From positions 1-20,902 of the forward strand of contig CACCMS010000015.1 of assembly GCA_902547175.1 (NCBI GenBank): DNA of 20,902 bases. Reading direction: 5' to 3'. Below, one piece after another: positions 14,526 to 20,902 of the stretch. The number at the start of each line of letters is the position of its first letter. Within the stretch, counting starts at the first letter, position 1. Under the pieces are notes generated by a model that was not told the DNA's origin, made no database searches, and saw only the letters and a list, made by a program, of their open reading frames with translations. The stretch is from Rhodospirillaceae bacterium (GTDB lineage Bacteria; Pseudomonadota; Alphaproteobacteria; TMED109; TMED131). The position numbers and the translations under genes are program-made.

Positions 14526-14552
14526 TAATTGATAGGATTTGTTAATTAAGTT
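14526..14552 (+). repeat. 27-base promoter-region repeat, third copy
   Basis: TAATTGATAG followed by GATTTGTTAATTAAGTT; about 24 of 27 bases match 14042-14068, and it is also close to 11722-11748. In this copy the hexamer 17 bases after TTGATA is TGAGGA, so the original promoter seems lost and replaced by a new one just downstream. Confidence 0.65.
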
Positions 14553-14578
14553 GAGGAATCTTAATAGTAAGTTATAGT
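14551..14578 (+). promoter_or_regulatory. Sigma-70-like promoter, leaderless (paralogue 3)
   Basis: TTGAGG (14551-14556), 16-base spacer, TATAGT (14573-14578), then 5 bases to the GTG at 14584. AGTAAGTT is directly repeated around the -10 element. Confidence 0.55.
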
Positions 14579-14583
14579 AAGTT

Positions 14584-15015
14584 GTGAAAATTTTTTACAC
14601 AATGATTATTATTTTTTTGTATATAAGCAATTCATATTCTAAAAGTTATGAATTGGAATGGACGGGAGATATAGAATTTACAAAAAGTATAATTTATCAA
14701 GATAAAAGTATTTTTAAAATTGTTCATCCCACCGGTTATTGGAAAGATAGTGATGGTAATTTTGGAAATTTTAGTTGTATAGGATGGGTTAAAAATATAA
14801 AAGATAAAGAGAGTTTAGAAGTAAATTGTGAGGCCCTAGATAATGAAAACGATAGATTTTGGGTTATATTAAATAGAAATTCTGAAATAGGTGCTGGTGT
14901 AGGTATTACAACTTATATTGATGCTACTGGTAAATACAAAAAATTACTTAATAAAAAGTGTAAATATGCAATAAATTACTTTAAAACTGGCTTTTTTTAT
15001 AAACAAGTATGTTAA
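14584..15015 (+). CDS. Exported four-cysteine family protein, paralogue 3
   Basis: A 143-residue protein that begins at GTG; no ATG in frame gives an intact signal peptide (residues 1-19, ending ISNSYS). The family pattern is complete: GYWKDSDGNFGNFSCIG, NCEALD, GAGVGITTYIDATGKYKKLL, NKKCKYA and a last Cys one residue before the stop. It has a two-residue shorter tail than paralogue 2. Initiation seems leaderless at GTG. The segment DATGKYKKLLNKKC resembles the G.GKY..L.G turn of calycin- or AOC-barrel-like secreted proteins, which hints at a beta-barrel fold but does not prove it. Confidence 0.86.
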   Translation: MKIFYTMIIIFLYISNSYSKSYELEWTGDIEFTKSIIYQDKSIFKIVHPTGYWKDSDGNFGNFSCIGWVKNIKDKESLEVNCEALDNENDRFWVILNRNSEIGAGVGITTYIDATGKYKKLLNKKCKYAINYFKTGFFYKQVC

Positions 15016-15139
15016 ATATGTTTATTAATAGGTAAAATTATATAAGTAAATTATACTGTATATTGCACAAATAAATGTCTTATTTACTTTATATTTAGTA
15101 TTAATAATGTAAATTAGTATAAAAAGATATTTATACTTT

Positions 15140-15901
15140 ATGAAAAATAACTTGGTACAACTAGAGTTACTAGACAATTTGGCAATCCTATTTATGAATA
15201 ATCCGCCAAATAATTTAATAAATAATCAATTTTTGGATTCTTTACAAAAAAGTATTTATGATGCTGAGAAAAATGAAGCAAGGGCATTGTTAATAACTAG
15301 TAAAATTAAACATTTTTGTGCAGGAGCAGATCCAGATTTTTTTTTAGAAGATTCTTCCAAAAAGAAAAATGATCCCATGAGGTTAATACGTATTATAGAA
15401 AGTGTTAAAATACCTACTGTAGCAGCCATCAAAGGAGCAGCTTTAGGAGGTGGTTTTGAATTAGCTTTGGGATGTGATTTTATTATTGCAGCAGATACTG
15501 CTCGTATAGGATTAGTAGAAACCTCAGTAGGACTTATACCACTTTCTGGTGGGGTTCAGAGACTAATTAATAGAGTAGGCTCAGCAAGAACGAAAGAAAT
15601 TGCAATGTTCGGTAGAAGATATGATGCAAGAACACTAGAAAATTGGGGTGCTATAAACATGGTTGTTCCAGAACTAAATCTTTTAGATGCTTCTATGGCA
15701 TTTTCTAAGCAATTGTCTAATGGACCAACTAATGCACTAAAGGAAATAAAAAAAATAGCTGATAATACAGCTATGTATGGTATTAAGAAAGCTGATACAG
15801 AGGTTAAAAAATCAATTAAAAATGTTCTTAAATCATCCGATGCAAAAATAGGTATAAATTTCTTAGCAGGTAAAGAGAAAAAAATAAACTTTAAAGGATA
15901 G
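15140..15901 (+). CDS. Enoyl-CoA hydratase/isomerase (crotonase) family protein
   Basis: A 253-residue soluble enzyme of the crotonase superfamily, acting on acyl-CoA thioesters, typically hydrating enoyl-CoA. The two oxyanion-hole segments are present: KHFCAGADPDFF (58-68) and AALGGGFELALGCDF (100-114). Both catalytic glutamates of classical hydratases appear to be kept: Glu 127 in LVETSVGLIPLSGG and Glu 153 in RTKEIAMFG. Length and domain order are normal. The C-terminal part is Lys-rich. It lies four bases before the CoA-transferase start, so the pair forms an operon. A possible leaderless -10 (TATTTA) ends 6 bases before the ATG. The exact substrate cannot be predicted. Confidence 0.94.
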   Translation: MKNNLVQLELLDNLAILFMNNPPNNLINNQFLDSLQKSIYDAEKNEARALLITSKIKHFCAGADPDFFLEDSSKKKNDPMRLIRIIESVKIPTVAAIKGAALGGGFELALGCDFIIAADTARIGLVETSVGLIPLSGGVQRLINRVGSARTKEIAMFGRRYDARTLENWGAINMVVPELNLLDASMAFSKQLSNGPTNALKEIKKIADNTAMYGIKKADTEVKKSIKNVLKSSDAKIGINFLAGKEKKINFKG

Positions 15902-15905
15902 TAGA

Positions 15906-17129
15906 TTGTCTGGACCACTTAAAGGAATAAAAGTTATAGACTTCACAAGAGTTTTAGCAGGACCACATTTTACAAAGATCTTGTGTGACATGGGAGCAGA
16001 AGTAATTAAGATTGAACATCCAGATAATGGTGACTTATCAAGATTAGGTCCACCTATAACTAAAAACTTTTCACATTATTATGTTCAACAAAATATAGGA
16101 AAAAAATGTATCTCTTTAGATTTAAATAAAAAAGAAGGAAGGGCTATAGTTGAACAATTAATAAAGAAAGCAGATATAGTTGCTGAAAATTTTAGACCGG
16201 GTACTTTAGCTGCATTTAAATTAGATTATGAAAGTATCAAAGACTTAAATAAAAAACTAGTATATGTTTCTATAAGTGGCTATGGACAAAATGGTCCTAT
16301 GAGAGGAAAAGCTGCTTTTGCTCCTACAGTTCACGCAGAATGTGGAACCGCTTTTGCAAAGTTTAAACATGAAAATATAAAATTGACTGATTATGAAGCT
16401 ATGCAAAGTGATTTTTCACATGCTGATGTTTATACAGGTTTAGAAGCTTCTATCTCTTGTCTTGCAGCTTTAAATAATGCTCAAAAAACAGGAATAGGAC
16501 AGCATATTGATATTAGTCTTGCAGCTACTATGATTGCAGTTAATGAAAGAGCACATGCAGAATTATCTGGAGATAACGATAGCAGTGATGAGCCATTTGC
16601 TCTATCTGCTCCTATTTCTCCGTATTTAAAATTAAATTCTGGGGAAATAGTAGTTATTGCTGCAAGTCCTATTTTAAGTTTTGTTTTCTTTCGATATGCA
16701 AGAATGATGAGAAGATTAGACTTGATTGATAATCCAAAATACAAAACTGCCAAATTAAGAAGAAAAAATTATAAAGATCTAATGAAAGAAGTTAATGATT
16801 GGGTAGCCACATTCAGAAACGCGGAAGATTTAGAAGCTCAAGTAGGTGAAGCAGGATTAGCTATAGGAAAATTAAGGAGCATGAAAGATTTTGCTGAAGG
16901 TCCCTGGGGAGATTATTGGCAAATAATTAGAAAAATTAAAATTGATAAGGATAATATAATTAAAATACCTGGATTACCTTGGAAGTTTTCTCGTACAAAA
17001 TGTGAACCTCAAAATCATTTAGCTAGTAGAGGAATGGACAATGAAAAAATATTATTTGACCTTGGTTATACAAAAAAAGATATAAAGAAATTGTACTTAA
17101 AAAATATATTATCAGAGGGTAGTATTTAG
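15906..17129 (+). CDS. Family III CoA-transferase (CaiB/BaiF type)
   Basis: A 407-residue protein of the CaiB/BaiF family, which moves CoA between carboxylic acids. The N-terminus is diagnostic: PLKGIKVIDFTRVLAGPHFT, then LCDMGAEVIKIEHP. The catalytic Asp is kept at 174 in HADVYTGLEA, followed by TGIGQHIDISL. AENFRPGTL and SISGYGQNGP are also typical. The start is TTG at 15906, supported by AAAGGA seven bases upstream within the end of the crotonase gene. The two probably activate and process the same carboxylic acid, as in carnitine- or bile-acid-like pathways; the substrate is not known. It ends 17 bases from the convergent four-cysteine gene. Confidence 0.95.
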   Translation: MSGPLKGIKVIDFTRVLAGPHFTKILCDMGAEVIKIEHPDNGDLSRLGPPITKNFSHYYVQQNIGKKCISLDLNKKEGRAIVEQLIKKADIVAENFRPGTLAAFKLDYESIKDLNKKLVYVSISGYGQNGPMRGKAAFAPTVHAECGTAFAKFKHENIKLTDYEAMQSDFSHADVYTGLEASISCLAALNNAQKTGIGQHIDISLAATMIAVNERAHAELSGDNDSSDEPFALSAPISPYLKLNSGEIVVIAASPILSFVFFRYARMMRRLDLIDNPKYKTAKLRRKNYKDLMKEVNDWVATFRNAEDLEAQVGEAGLAIGKLRSMKDFAEGPWGDYWQIIRKIKIDKDNIIKIPGLPWKFSRTKCEPQNHLASRGMDNEKILFDLGYTKKDIKKLYLKNILSEGSI

Positions 17130-17146
17130 TTATAAAGAAAATTAAG

Positions 17147-17632
17147 TTACTCATTCTCAAAAAAAGAAAACAACTCGTTGTCAATACTACATTTCACTTT
17201 TGCATGTGACGCTCCTTCTTCATATTCGAAATATACAAAATTACATGATTGACCTTTTAACTTTTTCCAACGCCCACTGCCACCTATAAATAAAACTTTA
17301 ACAGCTAGCTCTGTTACCTCACCCTTTCTAGAACTCTCAGTATTATTATTTTTTAAAACATAATAGCCTTTATTTTCTCCCTCTCTAAGCTCACATATAA
17401 TATTTAACACTACATTTTTATTGTAGATTTCAGTTGTTCCAGCACACTCACTATTGCCATAAATATTGGTATTAGTTTTAAAAACGCTTTGAGTAGTTAC
17501 CATCCTAAAAAAATTATTTTCATCAATAGCATATGTCTTTACTTCTTCTTTTCCAAAAACATCTATGACTAGTTCTTTACTTGATATATTTACAGAAAAT
17601 ATAACGAGTGCAAAAATTAGAATATATTTCAT
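17147..17632 (-). CDS. Exported four-cysteine family protein, paralogue 4 (most diverged)
   Basis: About 161 residues. The signal peptide is MKYILIFALVIFSVNISS. The family skeleton is recognisable but worn: the aromatic-DS motif is missing (VFKTNTNIYGNSECAG), the second Cys is in ICELREG, and GGSGRWKKLKGQSCNFVYF and KVKC complete the four Cys. A 12-residue acidic and aromatic tail follows. An upstream ATG cluster would add seven residues, but TTGTGA-N16-TATAAT ends exactly 6 bases before the ATG at 17632, so that start is preferred and the mRNA is predicted to be leaderless. Its promoter lies across the edge of the long repeat at 17650-17760. Confidence 0.78.
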   Translation of the reverse strand: MKYILIFALVIFSVNISSKELVIDVFGKEEVKTYAIDENNFFRMVTTQSVFKTNTNIYGNSECAGTTEIYNKNVVLNIICELREGENKGYYVLKNNNTESSRKGEVTELAVKVLFIGGSGRWKKLKGQSCNFVYFEYEEGASHAKVKCSIDNELFSFFENE

Positions 17633-17638
17633 ATTCAT

Positions 17639-17666
17639 ATTATATATCATCACTACTTATTCACAA
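17639..17666 (-). promoter_or_regulatory. Sigma-70-like promoter, leaderless (paralogue 4)
   Basis: On the minus strand TTGTGA (17661-17666), a 16-base spacer and TATAAT (17639-17644), with 6 bases to the ATG at 17632. The -35 and much of the spacer lie in repeat copy B. Confidence 0.65.
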
Positions 17667-17760
17667 CTGTAGTTTCAATTGTAGAGTAAAAACCGTTGTG
17701 ATATAGCAAAAGTTTATTTATATAGGAGTTTGAGGCAGAAAAGGCAGAGTGCCTGCTCAC
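17650..17760. repeat. Long dispersed repeat, copy B
   Basis: Counterpart of 11468-11580, and about 6.2 kb away in the same orientation. The block ATTCACAACTGTAGTTT and the following AATTGTAGAGTA are conserved. GTTTGAGGCAGAAAAGGCAG near the end matches copy A closely, and a hairpin (AGGCA, loop GAG, TGCCT) can form. The rest of copy A's GC-rich hairpin region (11578-11657) has no match here. Confidence 0.8.
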
Positions 17761-17789
17761 CAGCAAAGTAAATATCTATTAACTAAAAG

Positions 17790-17817
17790 TTGTGAAATTT
17801 TAGTAAGAATATATAGT
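17790..17817 (+). promoter_or_regulatory. Sigma-70-like promoter, leaderless (paralogue 5)
   Basis: TTGTGA (17790-17795), 16-base spacer, TATAGT (17812-17817), then 6 bases to the ATG at 17824. It uses the same -35 hexamer and spacing as the divergent paralogue 4 promoter. Confidence 0.65.
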
Positions 17818-17823
17818 TAATTT

Positions 17824-18252
17824 ATGCGATTTTTTATTTTTTTATTTTTTTTTTCAATAAATTCTTACGCTATAGATTGGAGTTTTAAATACTCTGGTTT
17901 TAGTGAAATAAAAAAGCTAAATTTTAATACCAGTGATGAAGCAATTAATTTTAATAATTATGGAACCTGGGAGGATAGTTTAGGAAATTATGGAGAAGGA
18001 AAGTGTCAAGGGATGTCAACCATAGAAGATAATCAGAACGACATGAAGTTTTATTGTGAATATATTGATCAAGATAATGAAAAAATGATAGGTAAAGGAA
18101 TAAGAAAATCAGATATTAACGCAGGTGTAGGTAAGATGGTAATGATAGATGGTGAAGGCAAATGGAAAAAAATAATAGGTGCTGAATGTACTTATGCGAT
18201 TAAGTACAAGGGAAGAGTATTTTTTGCTGCACAAAAATGTAAAAAAAAATAG
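17824..18252 (+). CDS. Exported four-cysteine family protein, paralogue 5
   Basis: A 142-residue protein with a short, Phe-rich signal peptide (MRFFIFLFFFSINSYA, cleavage likely after SYA). The family pattern is complete: GTWEDSLGNYGEGKCQG, YCEYIDQ, INAGVGKMVMIDGEGKWKKI, AECTYAIKY and a C-terminal QKCKKK. The GEGKWKKIIGAEC segment is one of the clearest instances of the conserved turn and is shared in near form with paralogue 4 (GSGRWKKLKGQSC), its divergent neighbour. No Shine-Dalgarno site is present. Function is unknown. Confidence 0.86.
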   Translation: MRFFIFLFFFSINSYAIDWSFKYSGFSEIKKLNFNTSDEAINFNNYGTWEDSLGNYGEGKCQGMSTIEDNQNDMKFYCEYIDQDNEKMIGKGIRKSDINAGVGKMVMIDGEGKWKKIIGAECTYAIKYKGRVFFAAQKCKKK

Positions 18253-18347
18253 TTATATCAAAGTATTTGAAATTATATATATATTTAATTTAATAATAAT
18301 TTATCAGATATTACTTACATTATAGAAGAAAAGAAAAATAAATTTAA

Positions 18348-18791
18348 TTAAAACTTGCACTTTTGCATAGAGAAATAGTCTGAAGACTTTAAATAAGTGA
18401 CTGCATGAGAACACTCGGCTCCTATTAAATAACTATAACTTTTTGATGCTTCTACTATTTTAGCTACTCCTGCACCTGATTCTTGATATTCCGAATCTCT
18501 GTAGATTTTTATTATAAAATAGTCATCTTTTTGAGATGTATTTTTACAATAAACATTAAATCCATTCTTTCCGTTTTTATCAGAAGTAACAGTACCCATA
18601 CATGTATGTAGTCCGAAGTCTCCAGTAGAACTTTTCCAATGGCCATTAGACTTATAAAGCTTGTATGAGCTATTATCATTAAAGGTATATCCACTGATGT
18701 CAGCTTTGCCAGTACCTTCAATTATTATTTCTCCTGCTTTTACAAAAGATACAAATAGAAACGTAAGTATTAGTATTAATCTTCTAATCAT
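18348..18791 (-). CDS. Exported four-cysteine family protein, paralogue 6
   Basis: A 147-residue protein with signal peptide MIRRLILILTFLFVSFVKA. The pattern is kept with changes: GHWKSSTGDFGLHTCMG (Asp replaced by Ser), YCKNTSQKDD (Glu after the second Cys replaced by Lys), SGAGVAKIVEASKSYSYLIG, AECSHAVTYL and MQKCKF. It lies second in a minus-strand operon, eight bases after the stop of a 30-residue membrane peptide. It has no Shine-Dalgarno site, so it may depend on translational coupling. It is convergent with paralogue 5. Confidence 0.84.
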   Translation of the reverse strand: MIRRLILILTFLFVSFVKAGEIIIEGTGKADISGYTFNDNSSYKLYKSNGHWKSSTGDFGLHTCMGTVTSDKNGKNGFNVYCKNTSQKDDYFIIKIYRDSEYQESGAGVAKIVEASKSYSYLIGAECSHAVTYLKSSDYFSMQKCKF

Positions 18792-18799
18792 ATTTTATT

Positions 18800-18892
18800 T
18801 TAAGAACCGTGCCCAAAGTTATTTAAAATTATATATACTAATAAAATTATGACTATAATTGTTAAATGATTTTTTTTGAAATATTCTTGCAT
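18800..18892 (-). CDS. 30-residue single-helix membrane peptide
   Basis: A short frame of 30 residues: a charged start (MQEYFKKNH), one transmembrane helix (LTIIVIILLVYIIL) and a short polar tail (NNFGHGS). The ATG is preceded by CGGAG at a normal distance, one of the clearer ribosome sites in this part of the window. The stop lies eight bases from the next ATG. Ribosome site, topology and tight spacing to a real gene support it, but its small size limits confidence. No family is recognised. Confidence 0.55.
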   Translation of the reverse strand: MQEYFKKNHLTIIVIILLVYIILNNFGHGS

Positions 18893-18993
18893 ATTATTCT
18901 CCGCTAGCATTTTAGTATAACTCATTTAGCTATTCAACAAAAGTAGATAGGAGTTTTTAACAAATACTAAATATATAATATCACAATTATAAA

Positions 18994-19416
18994 TTATTTA
19001 TTTTTCTTAATTTGACTATTTAATTCCTTTTTTCTTTCTTCCAATAAATCAAAAAAAAATTTTTCATTTTTTGCTAGTTCACACCTAGCTGTAATATTAT
19101 TATTAAAACTATGTTCTAATGTTTTTCTATTTATAAACAGATTACCAAATTCTAGATCCATAATTATAAAGTTTTCATTAATATTATATTTTACATTTGG
19201 AATATTATCTATCTCATACATGCCATTATTCATAACTGAGTTATAATAGTAATCAACAGATTTATTATTAAAGATATATCCAAAGATATAATCACTTTTA
19301 GTAATATCTTTATTTATATATTTTTCTTCATCTATGCAAATTAATACTTTTTCTTTTATTTCTGTAGAATAGGAATGAATAGAAAAAAAAAATAATAATA
19401 TAATTAAGTGATACAT
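18994..19416 (-). CDS. Hypothetical exported protein
   Basis: A 140-residue protein with a signal peptide (MYHLIILLFFFSIHSYS), an Asn/Tyr/Ile-rich mature part and a Lys/Glu-rich helical C-terminus. It has two Cys (VLICIDEEK and ARCELAKNE), which could form one disulfide. It does not show the motif pattern of the four-cysteine family. No known family is recognised. A TATTCT hexamer ends 6 bases before the ATG on the minus strand with no Shine-Dalgarno site, so it fits the leaderless group, though its -35 is weak. Confidence 0.75.
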   Translation of the reverse strand: MYHLIILLFFFSIHSYSTEIKEKVLICIDEEKYINKDITKSDYIFGYIFNNKSVDYYYNSVMNNGMYEIDNIPNVKYNINENFIIMDLEFGNLFINRKTLEHSFNNNITARCELAKNEKFFFDLLEERKKELNSQIKKNK

Positions 19417-19586
19417 AATAATAGAATATTACAATTATTATATTAGAAAAAGAAGTAGTAACTTTACAAAAATTAAAAATAAGAAAATTATAAATTTATG
19501 AAAAATTCTTTTATTTATTTAATATTTAATTAATATTATTACATTTAGTACTATGCATTAAATAATAATTATAATTAGGTATCACC

Positions 19587-20051
19587 TTGAACAATAAAAA
19601 AAATTGGCTAGAAGATGGAGTAAAAGTAATTTCAGAAGATGATCTTGATGATAACACTCCTCAAACGAAAGGTATGAAAAGATATGCTGCTGTAGCAAAA
19701 AAAAATGTAGGAGCAGAAAAAATATGGGCAGGAAAGGTTGATATAGAACCAGATGCAAAAACTGGTGCTCATCATCATGGTGAGCTTGAAAGTGTTATTT
19801 ATGTATTATCAGGTATAGCAAAGATGAGGTGGGGAGAAAAGCTAGAGTTTGAAAAATATGCTTACCCTGGAGATTTTATCTTTGTTCCTCCTTATGTTCC
19901 TCATCAAGAAATTAATGCTTCTAAAGATAAAATGCTTAGGTGTGTTTTATTTAGAAGCGGGCAAGATCCAGTAGTAGTTAATTTAGATATACCTGAGGCA
20001 GAAGAACATAATAACAAAATGTGGATTGACGATATTCATTCAAAAAATTAG
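19587..20051 (+). CDS. Cupin-domain protein
   Basis: A 154-residue single-domain cupin, cytoplasmic. Cupin motif 1 is GAHHHGELESVIYVLSG (His 62-64, Glu 66 and 68), giving the usual His/Glu metal ligands. Motif 2 is PGDFIFVPPYVPHQEIN, with His 106 and Asn 110. Such small cupins bind a divalent metal and act as dioxygenases, isomerases or sugar- and metabolite-binding proteins; the substrate cannot be assigned. The start is TTG at 19587 with a weak TTAGG seven bases upstream; no ATG in frame keeps the N-terminus before residue 30. It precedes the oxidoreductase gene by 83 bases on the same strand. Confidence 0.9.
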   Translation: MNNKKNWLEDGVKVISEDDLDDNTPQTKGMKRYAAVAKKNVGAEKIWAGKVDIEPDAKTGAHHHGELESVIYVLSGIAKMRWGEKLEFEKYAYPGDFIFVPPYVPHQEINASKDKMLRCVLFRSGQDPVVVNLDIPEAEEHNNKMWIDDIHSKN

Positions 20052-20134
20052 TTATATAATTTTTACCAATTTTTATAATTTTACTTATCATTTTAGTAAT
20101 AATGAATAATATATTAATATAAATATCATAAATT

Positions 20135-20902
20135 ATGCATAATGTTGCTATAATAGGAGCTGGAATAACTGGAATTACTCTAGCTAATTTACTTCAGAAA
20201 AAAGTAAATCTAACTGTGTTTGAAAAGTCTAGAGGTGTGGGTGGAAGAATTGCAACTAGAAGAGCGCAACCTTATCAATTTAATCATGGTACGCAGTATT
20301 TTAAAATACAAAATAAGGAATTCAAAGATTTTCTGCAACCATTAATACGAAACAAAATTATTAAACCATTGGAAACTAATTATATAGAAATTTTAAATAA
20401 AAAAGTTATTAAAAGGACTAAAATATATAATAAAAAATATTACACAGCAGAGTCTAATATGAACTTAGTAGTAAAATGTTTGATAAATAATAACTTTTTT
20501 ATCAAGCTTTTATGTAAAACTGAGAAAACTATAAAAAAAAATGGTAAATGGTTTATCATAGACTCTGAAAACGTATCTTATGGCCCATATGATTGGTTAT
20601 TCATTACTATTCCTTCAAATCAAGCAATAGAAATATTGAATAATGATTTTAAATTTCTAGATATTATTAAAAAGTTAAAAATGAGAAGTTGTTTTTCTCT
20701 TATGCTAGGCTTTGATAAAATCAAAGAATTTGACTTTGATACAGCATTATTTTTAGATGAAGATGTACGGTGGTTATCTATAAGTAAAAAAATATTAGAA
20801 AAGAAAAAATATTATAATTTATTGATTAATTCATCATTTAATTTTGCTGAACAAAATATTAATTGCAATAAAGATAAGATATCAGATTATTTAATTAAAC
20901 AA
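20135..20902 (+). CDS. Renalase-like FAD-dependent oxidoreductase, 3' end outside window
   Basis: At least 256 residues are visible, and the frame is still open at the right edge. The N-terminal FAD-binding Rossmann motif is VAIIGAGITGITLANLL (GxGxxG), followed by VFEKSRGVGGRIATRR, the second nucleotide-contact motif of the amine oxidase/renalase group. NHGTQYF (about 49-55) corresponds to the D/N-H-G-x-Q-Y-F motif of renalase-like bacterial NAD(P)H oxidoreductases. PYDWLFITIPSNQA resembles the later FAD-domain strand. The start ATG has no Shine-Dalgarno site; TATCAT ends 5 bases before it. The reaction is not known beyond FAD-linked oxidation. Confidence 0.88.
   Translation, partial: MHNVAIIGAGITGITLANLLQKKVNLTVFEKSRGVGGRIATRRAQPYQFNHGTQYFKIQNKEFKDFLQPLIRNKIIKPLETNYIEILNKKVIKRTKIYNKKYYTAESNMNLVVKCLINNNFFIKLLCKTEKTIKKNGKWFIIDSENVSYGPYDWLFITIPSNQAIEILNNDFKFLDIIKKLKMRSCFSLMLGFDKIKEFDFDTALFLDEDVRWLSISKKILEKKKYYNLLINSSFNFAEQNINCNKDKISDYLIKQ

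Noticed and set aside
14566..14583. Direct repeat AGTAAGTT as a CRISPR-like or protein-binding array
   Set aside because: There are only two 8-base units, overlapping a -10 element.
15556..15918. Minus-strand frame across the crotonase gene
   Set aside because: The plus-strand frame encodes a clear enzyme with catalytic residues; the minus frame is a shadow.

Overview
The window is about 21 kb of very AT-rich DNA. The best lineage marker is a divergent but recognisable DUF1476 / F1F0-ATPase zeta-subunit-like protein (12135-12470, minus), a family known from alphaproteobacteria. An AT-rich alphaproteobacterium, possibly a free-living aquatic one, fits, but nothing here fixes the genus. No tRNA, rRNA, CRISPR array, integrase or transposase is visible. 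Long intergenic stretches, many small exported or membrane proteins and a large paralogous family suggest an accessory region.

Region 1 (1-9610) looks like an extracytoplasmic-function (ECF) sigma-factor island. It opens with the 3' part of a sigma-70-family gene and a translationally coupled, membrane-anchored putative anti-sigma factor. Four copies of one promoter signature follow (TTGGAACTTT-N14-GTCTTTA, equivalent to GGAAC-N17-GTC, the RpoE/ECF type). Each sits a short distance upstream of a gene with a clear Shine-Dalgarno site: a DUF4258-like protein (minus); a membrane-anchored Sel1-repeat protein; an ARPP-1-like protein followed by a DUF2130 protein; and, divergently, a 37-residue membrane peptide followed by an HNH nuclease and a HIT hydrolase. 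A Sel1-repeat plus caspase-like (C14) exported protein lies inside the island, and a second exported caspase-like protein follows it (9739-11184). The sigma/anti-sigma pair plausibly controls the four promoters, as a stress- or conflict-response module. That link is inference.

Region 2 (11146-14080) holds small genes: a membrane protein, a possible structured RNA, a dimeric alpha-beta-barrel-like protein, the zeta-like protein, a hypothetical protein coupled to a two-helix membrane peptide, and a small membrane-protein gene interrupted by an in-frame TAG.

Region 3 (13271-18791) carries six paralogues of a small exported protein with four conserved cysteines, on both strands. An enoyl-CoA hydratase/isomerase and a family III CoA-transferase are inserted among them as a coupled pair. 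Region 4 (18994-20902) has another exported protein, a cupin, and the start of a renalase-like FAD oxidoreductase cut by the window end.

Two ways of starting translation are visible. The ECF-type genes have Shine-Dalgarno sites. Many of the exported-protein genes have a sigma-70-like -10 hexamer ending 5-7 bases before the start codon and no Shine-Dalgarno, which predicts leaderless mRNAs. This pattern also decides several start codons.
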